Part shown: piece after piece, positions 41,912 to 51,269 of the stretch
How positions within the stretch are numbered: the first letter of the stretch is position 1
How the letters are laid out: each line of letters opens with the position of its first letter
NCBI GenBank assembly: GCA_023407175.1
Contig: JAEYMU010000053.1
Coordinates: 558,001 to 622,000 of the forward strand
DNA: 64,000 bases
Origin: Bacillota bacterium
GTDB lineage: Bacteria; Bacillota_A; Clostridia; Lachnospirales; Lachnospiraceae
Direction: 5' to 3'
Translations under genes and position numbers: made by a program
Notes under the pieces: generated by a model
The model's input: only the letters and a program-made list of their open reading frames with translations
Told to the model about the DNA's origin: nothing
The model's database searches: none

Positions 41912-43813
41912 CTATTTAATAACTGTGCTTATGAAAACAGCGGATAAGGGTGGAACTGTAAGGCACAAGGACTGCTCAAAGCCATGGCATGGAACCTTCT
42001 TTGGAACCATTGTCCTTTTATGAACCTTTCCCGTACCGCCATAGCGTTTATCATCCGAATTGAAGGTAATTCGGTAGCCTGCTGCTTCCGGCACACCAAT
42101 GATGTATTTTTCCCGAAGCACCGGTGTAAAATTCAGCACTGCAATGACATTTTGCTCCGGACGCCTGCCCCTTCGCATAAATACAAGCAAACTGAAATCG
42201 CTGTCGTTGGGACTGATCCAGCAAAAGCCGTTCCATCCCCCGTCATCCTCCCAAAATGCAGGATTTTCACGGTAAAAATGATTTAAATCCTTCACGTATT
42301 CCTTCATCTTATGGTGCAGCTCATAGTCAAGCAAATGCCAGTCGAGCCCGTCATCATATTTCCATTCGATAAACTGTCCGAATTCTCCGCCCATAAAGGT
42401 GAGCTTCTTTCCGGGATGGGACATCTGATAGCCGTACAGGCAACGCAGCCCTGCAAATTTCTGCTGGTAATCTCCCGGCATTCTGTCAAGCAGCGAATGC
42501 TTTCCGTGCACCACCTCATCATGGGATAAGGGCAGAATATAATTTTCAGAGAATGCATAAGTCATAGAGAAGGTAATTAAATTGTGATTTTTGCTTCGAA
42601 AATAAGGGTCCATTGAACAATATCTCAAGGTATCATTCATCCAGCCCATATTCCATTTGAAGGTAAAGCCAAGCCCGCCGCTGTCTGTTGACCTGGTAAC
42701 ATTAGGCCACTGGCTGGATTCCTCCGCAATCATAAGCGTACCCGGATACTGCTCCTGAATGATGTCATTCAGCTTCATAAGCAGCTCTTTCGCATCCAGG
42801 TTTTCTCTGCCGCCAAATTTATTCGGAAGCCAGTCTTTTCTGGAATAGTCAAGATAAAGCATACTGGTAACGGCATCCACCCGGAAGCCGTCGATATGAT
42901 AATATTCAAGCCAGAAAACAATATTTGATATAAGAAAGCTATGTATTTCCCTGCGTTCATAATCAAAAACCAGGGTACCCCACTCCTGATGCTCTCCCCT
43001 GCGCGGGTCGGGATGCTCATAGATTGGTGTCCCATCAAACTTAACCAGCCCATGGGTATCCTTCGGAAAATGTCCCGGAACCCAGTCCAGTATTACGCCG
43101 ATTCCCTTCTTGTGGCATAAATCAACCAAATACATTAAATCCCTGGGCTCTCCGTATCTGCTGGTAGCTGAATAATAACCAGTCAGCTGGTAGCCCCAGG
43201 AGCCGTCAAAGGGGTGCTCCATCACAGGCAGCAGCTCAATATGGGTATAACCCAGCTCCTTTACATAGGGAACCAGTTCATCCGCAATATCACGGTAATT
43301 CATCAGACTTTTGTCTTCATTTCTCCTCCAGGAGCCCAGATGAACCTCATAAACCAGCATGGGCTTATCATAGGGAAGTCTCCCCTTCTTGCCTTCCTGC
43401 CAGTTGCTGTCCTTCCACGGATATCCCTCCAGATCATATACGATGGAGGCTGTTTTGGGTCTTAGCTCGGAGTAATAGGCATAGGGGTCCGATTTATATA
43501 AAACCTCTCCCTTGCCCGTTCCGATCGCAAACTTATAAAGATCCCATTCACCAAGCTCAGGAATGAACAACTCCCATATGCCGGAATTCTTCACCTTAAG
43601 CATACGGTGGACCGAAGTATCCCAACCGTTGAAATCTCCAACTATGCTAACCCACTTGGCATTCGGAGCCCATACTCCGAAGGAAACCCCTTGCAGGTCT
43701 CCTTTTTTTAACAAATGTGCTCCAAGCATCCGATAGCTTCTGTAATTCGTACCTTCATGAAATAAATAAACCTGATCCTCAGCTATTAGTCCGGGTTTTT
43801 TGACATCTGGCAT
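41912..43813 (-). CDS. glgB: 1,4-alpha-glucan branching enzyme (GH13)
   Basis: 633 residues. N-terminal CBM48-like domain ([23 protein letters not shown]). GH13 barrel with [32 protein letters not shown] (catalytic Asp), [11 protein letters not shown] (Glu) and [16 protein letters not shown]. It introduces alpha-1,6 branches. It is the first gene of the operon glgB-glgC-glgD-glgA-glgA; GGAGG precedes the ATG. The upstream region (43814-44447) is long and rich in hairpins. Confidence 0.93.
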   Translation of the reverse strand: MPDVKKPGLIAEDQVYLFHEGTNYRSYRMLGAHLLKKGDLQGVSFGVWAPNAKWVSIVGDFNGWDTSVHRMLKVKNSGIWELFIPELGEWDLYKFAIGTGKGEVLYKSDPYAYYSELRPKTASIVYDLEGYPWKDSNWQEGKKGRLPYDKPMLVYEVHLGSWRRNEDKSLMNYRDIADELVPYVKELGYTHIELLPVMEHPFDGSWGYQLTGYYSATSRYGEPRDLMYLVDLCHKKGIGVILDWVPGHFPKDTHGLVKFDGTPIYEHPDPRRGEHQEWGTLVFDYERREIHSFLISNIVFWLEYYHIDGFRVDAVTSMLYLDYSRKDWLPNKFGGRENLDAKELLMKLNDIIQEQYPGTLMIAEESSQWPNVTRSTDSGGLGFTFKWNMGWMNDTLRYCSMDPYFRSKNHNLITFSMTYAFSENYILPLSHDEVVHGKHSLLDRMPGDYQQKFAGLRCLYGYQMSHPGKKLTFMGGEFGQFIEWKYDDGLDWHLLDYELHHKMKEYVKDLNHFYRENPAFWEDDGGWNGFCWISPNDSDFSLLVFMRRGRRPEQNVIAVLNFTPVLREKYIIGVPEAAGYRITFNSDDKRYGGTGKVHKRTMVPKKVPCHGFEQSLCLTVPPLSAVFISTVIK

Positions 43814-44447
43814 CCCTGTTATCCTCCCGAATTTCTCTGTAAAGTCTGTTTTTCTGCTATTTTATAGTGTCTGTTTGATATCAGCAATGAAATTATATGA
43901 TAATACTCTTCAAATATATTCGTAAAATATAAAAATGTTAAAATAAATTTTGTAGCCATTCCCATTTTGGGGAGTAAAAGATTAAGAATATCCCAAGCAA
44001 GCTTGTTACACTAGCTTGTTGGTATTATCCTCATCTACCTTTATATTATATCATACATTTACGCAGATTAGGAACTCAAGGACTACGTCCTTTCGTTCAC
44101 GTTGCACTTATCCATAGAACTCATGGCATCGATTCAAGCAAGCTTGATCAATGCCCTGAATTCCATGGACTAATCTGCTTTTCGTGTATATTATATCACA
44201 TATGTCGTTTTATGTAATGTCAAATTCAAAAATATTGCAACTATTTTCGATATTGCAGCATCATTTCACATAAGTATGTCGTGCATATCACACAATTTTT
44301 AATTTGGGATTTTGGGCACTTTTACTTTATAAAGATAAATGCCTTTATGCATATTTTTCTTGGCAATACGCATGATAGTAACAGACACTCCAAAATATTA
44401 ACAGCATGATTTTATATGCTTATCATAAATAATCCGTGAGGTATTGC
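43814..44447. repeat. Long divergent intergenic region with stacked hairpins (glgB/splB)
   Basis: About 630 bp with no gene. A small hairpin AATATCCCAAGC...GCTTGTTGGTATT lies at 43986-44026. A large inverted unit (about 44041-44205) has GCAGATTAG (44063) pairing with CTAATCTGC (44170), outer ATACA/TGTAT, and inside it GGAC-TAC-GTCC plus a nested stem GGCAT/ATGCC around TTCAAGC-AAGCTTGA. ATATTGCA repeats follow at about 44230-44258. It is probably a MITE-like insertion or a structured 5' UTR of one flanking gene. Confidence 0.5.
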
Positions 44448-45470
44448 ATGTATACTCCAAGCCGTATTTTATTTGAAAAAGAAGCAATGAAATTTGATAC
44501 TGCAAAAAGCATCTATGAACATTTCAGCAAAGAAAAGAATACCGAGCTCATCGAGCTTCGGGGTAACAAGATCAAGGAAAATATACCCGGAGACAACCTG
44601 TATGACTTCTACAGAGCGGGTAAGAAAACCCTTGTGGTAGGTGTGAAAAAGGGGATGAATTTTCAATCCTGCAAGCCCTCGGCCCATTATCAGCTTCCAC
44701 TTGTGTCGGGCTGCATCGGCGGATGCCAGTATTGCTATCTGAATACAAATTTAGGAGACAAGCCCTATCTTAGAATTAATGTCAATACAGGAGATATTTT
44801 TATGCAGGCCCAGGCCTATATCAGGGAGCGGCTGCCCCATACTACCATATTTGAAGGCTCCGCCACCTCTGATCCGGTTCCGGTGGAGCCCTATTCTCAT
44901 GTCCTGGGCGAAGCGATTGAATACTTTGGAAAAAACGAAAACGGCAGGTTTCGCTTTGTAACAAAATTCACGGATATTGATACCCTGCTATCCCTTGACC
45001 ACAGAGACCATACCGAAATACGGTTTACCCTGAATACCGGCAGGGTAATTAAGGATTATGAAAAGGGAACTCCCTCTCCCAACCTGCGTCTTGCAGCCTG
45101 CCGTAAAATCCTTGAAGCAGGGTACCCCTTCGGATTTATCATCGCTCCCGTATTTCTTTATGAAAACTGGCAGGAGGAATACCATGACCTCCTGGTTCAG
45201 ATACGGGAAAGCCTTCCAGCTAAAATCAGTCATCCCGTTACCTTTGAAATAATCTCCCACCGTTATACCACCAGAGCCAAGAATATCATCAATGAGGTTT
45301 TTCCGGATAACAGCCTCCCCATGGAGGAGAAGGAGCGCACCTTCAAATACGGTCAGTTCGGTTACGGAAAATATGTATATCCAAAGGACAGGCTGGCCTA
45401 TATGGCAGATTATTTTACGCAGGAAATTGATGCCTTATTTGACAATAAAAGTCTTCTTTATATCATATAA
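44448..45470 (+). CDS. splB: Spore photoproduct lyase
   Basis: 340 residues from the ATG after GAGG; a GTG at 44436 lacks an RBS. Radical SAM cluster CIGGCQYC gives Cys89, Cys93 and Cys96. RFRFVTKFTDID, FTLNTGRVIKDYEKGTPSPNLRLAACRKILEAGYPFGFIIAPVFLYENWQEEY and SHRYTTRAKNIINEVFP match SplB. It repairs the thymine dimer 'spore photoproduct' during germination using S-adenosylmethionine. This strongly implies a spore-forming host. It is monocistronic on the plus strand. Confidence 0.92.
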   Translation: MYTPSRILFEKEAMKFDTAKSIYEHFSKEKNTELIELRGNKIKENIPGDNLYDFYRAGKKTLVVGVKKGMNFQSCKPSAHYQLPLVSGCIGGCQYCYLNTNLGDKPYLRINVNTGDIFMQAQAYIRERLPHTTIFEGSATSDPVPVEPYSHVLGEAIEYFGKNENGRFRFVTKFTDIDTLLSLDHRDHTEIRFTLNTGRVIKDYEKGTPSPNLRLAACRKILEAGYPFGFIIAPVFLYENWQEEYHDLLVQIRESLPAKISHPVTFEIISHRYTTRAKNIINEVFPDNSLPMEEKERTFKYGQFGYGKYVYPKDRLAYMADYFTQEIDALFDNKSLLYII

Positions 45471-45688
45471 AAATATAGTACAAATTATGCGGCATGTCCA
45501 TAAAATTCAGTAAAAAAACAATCGGGAAGCCCTTCTCTATCAGTTATTTAAACTTTCATTAACAGTAATTAACAAAGTTGAGATATATTTTTAATATAGT
45601 ATATCTTTACTTCCATACGAAATCTATTTATAATAGGGTCTGTAATCTACGGCATTTACTAGATTTTATTAAATTTGGAGGTATCGGA

Positions 45689-47362
45689 ATGAAAGTCAGA
45701 TTCTTCTCACTTTTAGCGGCACTTATTGTTATAGTTGCCGGCTTTTGCATCTATCTGGTGGTAAATCATGATAAGTTAACATCGAATGAGGAGACACCGT
45801 CTGTGACCGTAACTCCCGCGCCCACGGTTACTCCCCAGCCCTCCGTAACACCTGTACCGGACGATTACGAAAGTGATCCCGGCCTTTATCCGGCCGGCCA
45901 GCTGATTGACGGTACTATGACCTACGGCTACATAAATTCTGAAGGAGTATTTAAAATTGATCCCTCCTTTGACAGCGCCGGTGATTTTCATGATGGAATC
46001 GCCTGTGTGCATATGGATGGTCAATACCTGGCGATTGATACCACAGGTACCATCCTTTATTACAGCAACAATCCCATCGCAGATTTCCATAACGGCGCCG
46101 CAGTCGTATCCAGAAATTCCGGCGAGGATACCATCTATGGCTATATCAATACAGAGGGGACCGAAATCATCAAGCCTCTTTACAAGTTTGCCGGTGATTT
46201 TAGTGCGGATCATACTGCCTATGTATATAACGGAAACGGAAAATACGCCCAGATTGATCAAAACGGCAGGAGCTTAAATACCTACGAGCTGGATTCAAAA
46301 TATTCTCCCACCTTCCTTGGGGACGGATATATCGTCTACCGTACTTCAAAGGATCTTTACGGTGTGCTTAACCTCCAGGGCGAGGAGATATTCCCAGCCA
46401 AATATGTTGACATTCTGTATATGGGCTCCGACCTGTTTGCTCTAAAGAAGCAAAATGGAGATTATTACGGTATGATTCAGGAGATACCCTATGCCCTGTT
46501 CACTGCTAAGGGCGAACAGCTGACCGATGATACCCTATTTGATTTGACTGGATTTTATAATGGATATGCTTCTGTCACCGACAGCACCTCTACCTATTTT
46601 ATTGGAAAAGACGGCAAGGAAGCGACAAGCCTGCCCAAATATGAGGGCCGCGGTACAGTGAAGCTTTTTGGAGATGTGGTAAAGGCACAAATCGACCACG
46701 ATCTCATCTACAGCAAGGCAGACAATACCACAATCTGGCAAAGCGACTCCACCCAGACCCTAAAGGACGGAGTTACCGTAAAGGGAGTCAAATTCAAGTC
46801 AAACCGGTATGTTCTGGTTTACTATCCTCAGATTGAAGGACTTGCAGATGCCACCGTACAGCAGCAGATCAATATCAAGCTGAAAGATATATTTACAGCG
46901 CAACGGACCAAGATAAAGGAATCAGATCGATATTCAGTGGACGATTCCTTTAAGGCTACGATACTTAAAAATTTACTGATTATCCAACGAGATGGTTATG
47001 ATTATGGTTTTGGAGCTGCACACGGAAATCCTATTATGGACTTCTACTATATCGATACAACGACCGGAACCTTCTATCAGCTAAAGGATCTGTTCCTTGA
47101 GGGCAGCAATTACATGACTGTTATCAATGATATCATTACCGCTGATATCGCTGCCAGTGAAAAAGGCATGTATTCTGACGGCGGCTTCACCGGAATTACG
47201 GAGGATCAGTATTTCATACTGACACAGGATACCCTGACCATTTATTTCTATCCCTATGCTATCGCGCCTTACGCGGCAGGCTTCCCTCAATTTAAGATAC
47301 CGCTGGCAAACCTTTATGATTATATTAATTTCCAGGGTGCCTTCTGGGGTTCCTTTAATTAA
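45689..47362 (+). CDS. Membrane-anchored WG-repeat protein with DUF3298/RsiV-like C terminus
   Basis: 557 residues from the ATG after GGAGG. N-terminal signal anchor (about 4-25), a Thr/Pro-rich linker, then WG repeats (TYGYINSEGVFKIDPSFDSAGDFHDGIACVHMDGQYLAIDTTGTI, YGYINTEGTEIIKPLYKFAGDF). The C-terminal ~180 residues (KGVKFKSNRYVLVYYPQIEGLADATVQQQINIKL, then AAHGNPIMDFYYIDTTTGTFYQLKDLF) resemble the DUF4163/DUF3298 region of RsiV-type proteins. It acts outside the membrane, function unknown, possibly sensing cell-wall stress. Confidence 0.75.
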   Translation: MKVRFFSLLAALIVIVAGFCIYLVVNHDKLTSNEETPSVTVTPAPTVTPQPSVTPVPDDYESDPGLYPAGQLIDGTMTYGYINSEGVFKIDPSFDSAGDFHDGIACVHMDGQYLAIDTTGTILYYSNNPIADFHNGAAVVSRNSGEDTIYGYINTEGTEIIKPLYKFAGDFSADHTAYVYNGNGKYAQIDQNGRSLNTYELDSKYSPTFLGDGYIVYRTSKDLYGVLNLQGEEIFPAKYVDILYMGSDLFALKKQNGDYYGMIQEIPYALFTAKGEQLTDDTLFDLTGFYNGYASVTDSTSTYFIGKDGKEATSLPKYEGRGTVKLFGDVVKAQIDHDLIYSKADNTTIWQSDSTQTLKDGVTVKGVKFKSNRYVLVYYPQIEGLADATVQQQINIKLKDIFTAQRTKIKESDRYSVDDSFKATILKNLLIIQRDGYDYGFGAAHGNPIMDFYYIDTTTGTFYQLKDLFLEGSNYMTVINDIITADIAASEKGMYSDGGFTGITEDQYFILTQDTLTIYFYPYAIAPYAAGFPQFKIPLANLYDYINFQGAFWGSFN

Positions 47363-47398
47363 GAAGCTGTTAGGTTTAGTTAATATTTAAATATAATT

Positions 47399-47455
47399 TG
47401 ACCATGTGAATCTGTAGCTGCAGCTTTGCGAACAGCTTCACATGGTCATTTGTTT
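47399..47455. terminator. Bidirectional terminator between WG-repeat gene and hydG
   Basis: TGACCATGTGAA (47399-47410) and TTCACATGGTCA (47437-47448) form a perfect 12-bp stem, loop about 26 nt, with T/A-rich flanks. It separates convergent genes. Confidence 0.7.
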
Positions 47456-47476
47456 ACCCTATTTCAGATGACCGGA

Positions 47477-48895
47477 TTAGAACCGGAAATCCCTCTTTCC
47501 CTGGGCTATCTTCTCAATATTTTCTCTGGCAACCCGAAGCACCTTCTCATTTGTTACCTTCGTAAGCTCGTGTTCAATCAGGGCCTCACCCTTTCTTCTG
47601 GTTTCCTCCGAGGAATAGTCCTCCAGATATTCCTTCAGGGTCATCAGGGCGTTAGGTTGACAGCAGTTTACAATCTGCCCGGACTTGAGCAGCGTCATAA
47701 AGCGGTCGCCTGTTCGCCCCTCCCGGTAACAGGCGGTACAAAAGCTTGCAATATGACCCCGGTCAATCAGCCAGGCCACCACCTCATCCAAGGTACGGTT
47801 ATCATTTACATCAAACTGCGCCGAGCTTTCCTCCTCCGGCTCTTCCTCCGCATATCCCCCCACACTGGTTCTGGAAGCACCGCTGATCTGGGACACACCC
47901 AGTCCGAGTACCTTTTCCCGGCTCTTTTGTGATTCTCTGGTTGATACGATCAGTCCGGTATAAGGCACTGCGATTCGAAGAATCGCTACGATCTTTGCAA
48001 AAATTTCATCCGATATTGCATTCTGGAAGGTGGAAGGATCAATATCGTCTGCCGGACGGATACGGGGAACACTGATGGTATGGGGTCCGACACCCTGGGC
48101 TGCCTCCAGATGCTCCGCATGCATTAGAACTCCGGCAAAATCATAACGGTACATATTTAAGCCGAACAAAACCCCCAATCCCACATCATCAATTTCTCCC
48201 TCCATCGCACGGTCCATTGCCTCGGTGTGCCATGCATAGTTATGCTTAGGCCCTGTGGGATGAAGCTTCTCATAGTTTTCCTTATGATAGGTTTCCTGGA
48301 AAAGAATATAGGTCCCGATACCGGCTTCTTTCAGCTTCCGGTAATCCTCCACCGTGGTGGCTGCAATATTTACATTAACACGCCTTATGGCGCCGTTTTT
48401 ATGCTTGATGGAATAGATGGTCTGAATGCTCTCCAGAATATAATCCAGCGGATTATTTACCGGATCCTCCCCTGCCTCAATTGCCAGACGCTTATGTCCC
48501 ATATCCTGGAGGGCGATCACCTCTCTGCGAATGTCCTCCTGGGTGAGCTTCTTACGCGGAATATGCTTATTAACGTAATGGTAGGGACAGTATACACAGC
48601 CATTTACGCAATAGTTGGACAGATACAGGGGTGCAAACAGGACAATCCGGTTCCCATAAAACCGTTCCTTGATTTTAATGGCAAGATCATATATTTTCTG
48701 CAGCTCATCCTCCAGCTCACAGTCTAAAAGTACCAGAGCCTCCCGGTGGGTGATACCCTTCATCGCCTCCGCTTTCTTTAATATTTGGTCAATCAGTTCT
48801 CTGTTGTTTTTATTTGCACTGGCGTATTCCAAAGTTTCAAGTATTTCCTCATGGTTAATAAATTCCTCTGCTTTTTTCGATTTCACGTCATACAT
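47477..48895 (-). CDS. hydG: [FeFe]-hydrogenase H-cluster maturase HydG
   Basis: 472 residues. Radical SAM CVNGCVYC (Cys96, Cys100, Cys103) and the HydG-specific C-terminal CTACYREGRTGDRFMTLLKSGQIVNCCQPNAL, which binds the second Fe-S cluster. It cleaves tyrosine to make the CO and CN ligands of the hydrogenase. GGAGG precedes the ATG. It lies 133 bp after hydE on the same strand. hydF and the hydrogenase itself are not in the window. Confidence 0.93.
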   Translation of the reverse strand: MYDVKSKKAEEFINHEEILETLEYASANKNNRELIDQILKKAEAMKGITHREALVLLDCELEDELQKIYDLAIKIKERFYGNRIVLFAPLYLSNYCVNGCVYCPYHYVNKHIPRKKLTQEDIRREVIALQDMGHKRLAIEAGEDPVNNPLDYILESIQTIYSIKHKNGAIRRVNVNIAATTVEDYRKLKEAGIGTYILFQETYHKENYEKLHPTGPKHNYAWHTEAMDRAMEGEIDDVGLGVLFGLNMYRYDFAGVLMHAEHLEAAQGVGPHTISVPRIRPADDIDPSTFQNAISDEIFAKIVAILRIAVPYTGLIVSTRESQKSREKVLGLGVSQISGASRTSVGGYAEEEPEEESSAQFDVNDNRTLDEVVAWLIDRGHIASFCTACYREGRTGDRFMTLLKSGQIVNCCQPNALMTLKEYLEDYSSEETRRKGEALIEHELTKVTNEKVLRVARENIEKIAQGKRDFRF

Positions 48896-49028
48896 TGCTT
48901 TATCCTCCTATATTTCCTGTTGTTAGCTGCCGGAATTGATTTCCGCCTTATAATTCCCGCCTGTTTATTGCATTTTATTAGTTTTCGTTACTATCTGTTG
49001 CTTTCCGTTGATTTTTATTGGCTCCTTG

Positions 49029-50093
49029 TTATATCCTGTTTTCAGCCAGAGGCTTATAGTCTCCGCGGTCCACACATAGCTCATAGCCGATACTCCTCAT
49101 TCTTCTGTCCAGGCAGAAGCGGCACTCCGCAGCCTCATCCCCGGTACATATTTTGTTGTCATAGAGCTCATATTTTTTGCGTACCGCTGTCGGTGACAGA
49201 TTTGGCATCACAACATTGGCGCCAAATAAGATTCCCAGCTCTCGTCCCTTCGGGTCAATGGTTCCAAGAGCTGTTGTAGCCGGTATTAAAGCATTCGGAA
49301 ACATTAATCTGAGGATACTGATCAGCACCAAAGTATCCTTTAGCGTCCCTTGCCTTTCCCCGGCAAAGGGAGTCTGATGATGCGGTATGAAAGGACCGAT
49401 CCCAATCATATGGGGTGACAGCTCCTTAAGATAAATCAAATCCTCGGCAATATTCTCCGCAGTCTGATAGGGGGAGCCTACCATAAAACCGGCTCCTACC
49501 TGGTATCCGATGCTTTTCAGCTCCCTAAGACATCGTTTTCTGTTTTGCGGGCTTAGCTTTGACGGATGAAGCTTCCCATAATGCTCTTCATTAGCCGTCT
49601 CATGTCTTAAGAGGTACCGGTCGGCACCTGCCTCATAGAATTTCCGGTAGCTCTCCCCGCTTTTTTCTCCGATGGACAGGGTAACGGCACAGTCCGAATA
49701 AGCCATCTTAATCTGCTTCAATAATGCAACGATATGCTCCTGGGTATAGCTTTCGTCCTCACCGCCCTGAAGGACAAAGGTGCGAAAGCCCAGCTCATAG
49801 CCCTCCTTGCAGCAGCTTAAAATCTCCTCATCCGACAGCCGGTATCTGGTCACTTCCCGGTTGCTTCTTCTAATTCCGCAGTAATAGCAGTCGTTCTTAC
49901 AATAATTCGTGAATTCTATCAGGCCACGGGTATATATTTTATTATCAAAATACTCCTTTGCCCTTCTCTGGGCTTTACTTCGAAGGTACTCCTGCTCCTC
50001 CTCGCTCATTCCGGAAAGCAATGCCACAAATTCCTCCTTAGCCAATATTCTATCTTCTTCCAGCTTTTCAATCAAATGCCTTATATCTGTCAT
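49029..50093 (-). CDS. hydE: [FeFe]-hydrogenase maturase HydE
   Basis: 354 residues, radical SAM. CKNDCYYC (Cys65, Cys69, Cys72) binds the S-adenosylmethionine cluster. RHETANEEHYGKLHP and GAGFMVGSPYQTAENIAEDLIYL are HydE-typical, and a second cysteine-rich site CRFCLDRR is near residue 325. It acts on the dithiolate bridge of the H-cluster. AAAGGAG precedes the ATG. It is expressed from a leader with a strong terminator (50157-50350). Confidence 0.9.
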   Translation of the reverse strand: MTDIRHLIEKLEEDRILAKEEFVALLSGMSEEEQEYLRSKAQRRAKEYFDNKIYTRGLIEFTNYCKNDCYYCGIRRSNREVTRYRLSDEEILSCCKEGYELGFRTFVLQGGEDESYTQEHIVALLKQIKMAYSDCAVTLSIGEKSGESYRKFYEAGADRYLLRHETANEEHYGKLHPSKLSPQNRKRCLRELKSIGYQVGAGFMVGSPYQTAENIAEDLIYLKELSPHMIGIGPFIPHHQTPFAGERQGTLKDTLVLISILRLMFPNALIPATTALGTIDPKGRELGILFGANVVMPNLSPTAVRKKYELYDNKICTGDEAAECRFCLDRRMRSIGYELCVDRGDYKPLAENRI

Positions 50094-50156
50094 AGGCGCT
50101 CCTTTCGTATACCTGCTGATGGCTCCACACTTTTATTTCACAGGACGAATTTTCGT

Positions 50157-50350
50157 ATAAAAAAAATCCCTGTGCCGCAAAGGCACAAGGATAGTATATT
50201 CGTACAGGCGTCCCCCTTCTTTGGTCCTTCTCTGCTTCAGAAATCAATCTTAATGCAGCAAAGCCTGTGTCAGGAGCATGGACTTCTTCTATTCTTCGCC
50301 TTCCCACTCGGGCGTACCCTTGTTATCAGCACGATATCTTGATATTTATT
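50157..50350 (-). ncRNA. Structured leader with terminal attenuator upstream of hydE
   Basis: On the minus strand, about 190 nt with stems CGCC/GGCG, TCCTG/CAGG, CTTTGCT/AGCAGAG and GTCC/GGAC, then a terminator ATCCTTGTGCC-TTTGC-GGCACAGGGAT plus T7 (50159-50192). Translated as a frame it gives a Cys-poor, unremarkable peptide, so RNA is favoured. It looks like a riboswitch-type or sRNA-like leader, but I cannot assign it to a known class. Confidence 0.6.
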
Positions 50351-50385
50351 TAACAATAATTATACCTAATAATTCTCCTCTTGTA

Positions 50386-50397
50386 AATACTATTTAT
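50386..50397. repeat. Target-site duplication, left copy (12 bp)
   Basis: AATACTATTTAT at 50386-50397, repeated exactly at 50547-50558 on the other side of the 149-bp element. Confidence 0.8.
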
Positions 50398-50546
50398 AGA
50401 TAATTGCGAAACAATACAATCCACTAAATCTCCCGAACAACAAATACAAATTTCTTCGCTCCAACGCTCCTTCCGCTTAACTTCCGCTCCGAAATTGTAT
50501 GTGTTGTTCGAAAAATTATTAACTTTCACGAGTTTCGCAATTATCT
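50398..50546 (-). mobile_element. 149-bp palindromic MITE-like element, copy 2
   Basis: Ends are AGATAATTGCGAAAC (50398-50412) and GTTTCGCAATTATCT (50532-50546), a perfect 15-bp inverted repeat. Its reverse complement matches 11025-11173 over the whole length with about 14 substitutions. It is flanked by 12-bp direct repeats. It lies between the DUF1275 gene and the hydE leader. Confidence 0.9.
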
Positions 50547-50558
50547 AATACTATTTAT
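50547..50558. repeat. Target-site duplication, right copy (12 bp)
   Basis: AATACTATTTAT at 50547-50558. It includes the stop codon of the DUF1275 gene (50551-50553), so the element inserted at the very end of that gene. Confidence 0.8.
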
Positions 50559-51252
50559 TAATATTTCTGCATTCAAGACTTATCCATATTGCACAGCACA
50601 GCAAAATAGCAGCACAGCCCCAGATGGCCTTTGCCGGAAAGGATATGGTAAGGAGGCCTCCGATTACCGCGCCAAGCAGAAAGAATACGATGATCGTCAT
50701 ATACCTTACTGTCCGGATTGCCGCCTTCCTGTCCCTTTCCACCAGCGCTTTGTATGCCGACTGTGAAAGGGCGCGCAGATTACCGGTCATCATCGTGGTG
50801 GCGTAGGAGTCATCTACCAGCTTTGAGAAGGAGCAAACCTGTACCGAGGCCACAAAGGATATGATTACGTTAACTGCAATATCAGGAAACCTTGCCGGTA
50901 TAAAGCCAAGCAGAGAAAGAATGACCACCTCCAGTACAAGTACCACCTGCGTCCATTCCGTCTGGAATAGCCTGGGAGCAAACCTTTTAATCATCTCCAC
51001 GGCAAACACTCCAAGTACAAAGGCCAGTATCGGCGGCAGATAGGTCAAAGCCTTCTCCCATGCCCTCTGGGAAGCATAAATGCCCAGTAAGACAATATTG
51101 CCTGTTTGGGCATTTGCAAATACTCCGTCCCGTCCAATATAGGTATAAGCGTCCAGGTATCCGCCGACTACGGCCAGAAGAATTCCGAAGGGAACCGATT
51201 CATGTGCCCTAAGTTTACCCATTTCTTTTCCAAGTTTCTTTGTTGTCTTCAT
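50551..51252 (-). CDS. DUF1275 (YoaK-type) membrane protein
   Basis: 233 residues from the ATG at 51252 (GGGG at 6 nt), or 244 from 51285. Multi-pass: FGILLAVVGGYLDAYTYIGRDGVFANAQTGNIVLLGIYAS (hallmark of DUF1275), then further helices and ATTMMTGNLRALSQSAYKAL. Transport role unknown. The upstream DUF6688-type gene ends 18 bp before the 51252 start. The stop codon lies in a target-site duplication. Confidence 0.8.
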   Translation of the reverse strand: MKTTKKLGKEMGKLRAHESVPFGILLAVVGGYLDAYTYIGRDGVFANAQTGNIVLLGIYASQRAWEKALTYLPPILAFVLGVFAVEMIKRFAPRLFQTEWTQVVLVLEVVILSLLGFIPARFPDIAVNVIISFVASVQVCSFSKLVDDSYATTMMTGNLRALSQSAYKALVERDRKAAIRTVRYMTIIVFFLLGAVIGGLLTISFPAKAIWGCAAILLCCAIWISLECRNINK

Positions 51253-51269
51253 ACCAAACCCCACATTTC

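Noticed and set aside
50068..50307. 79-codon minus-strand frame upstream of hydE
   Set aside because: It overlaps the hydE start and spans the terminator and stems. Composition and lack of RBS favour RNA structure.
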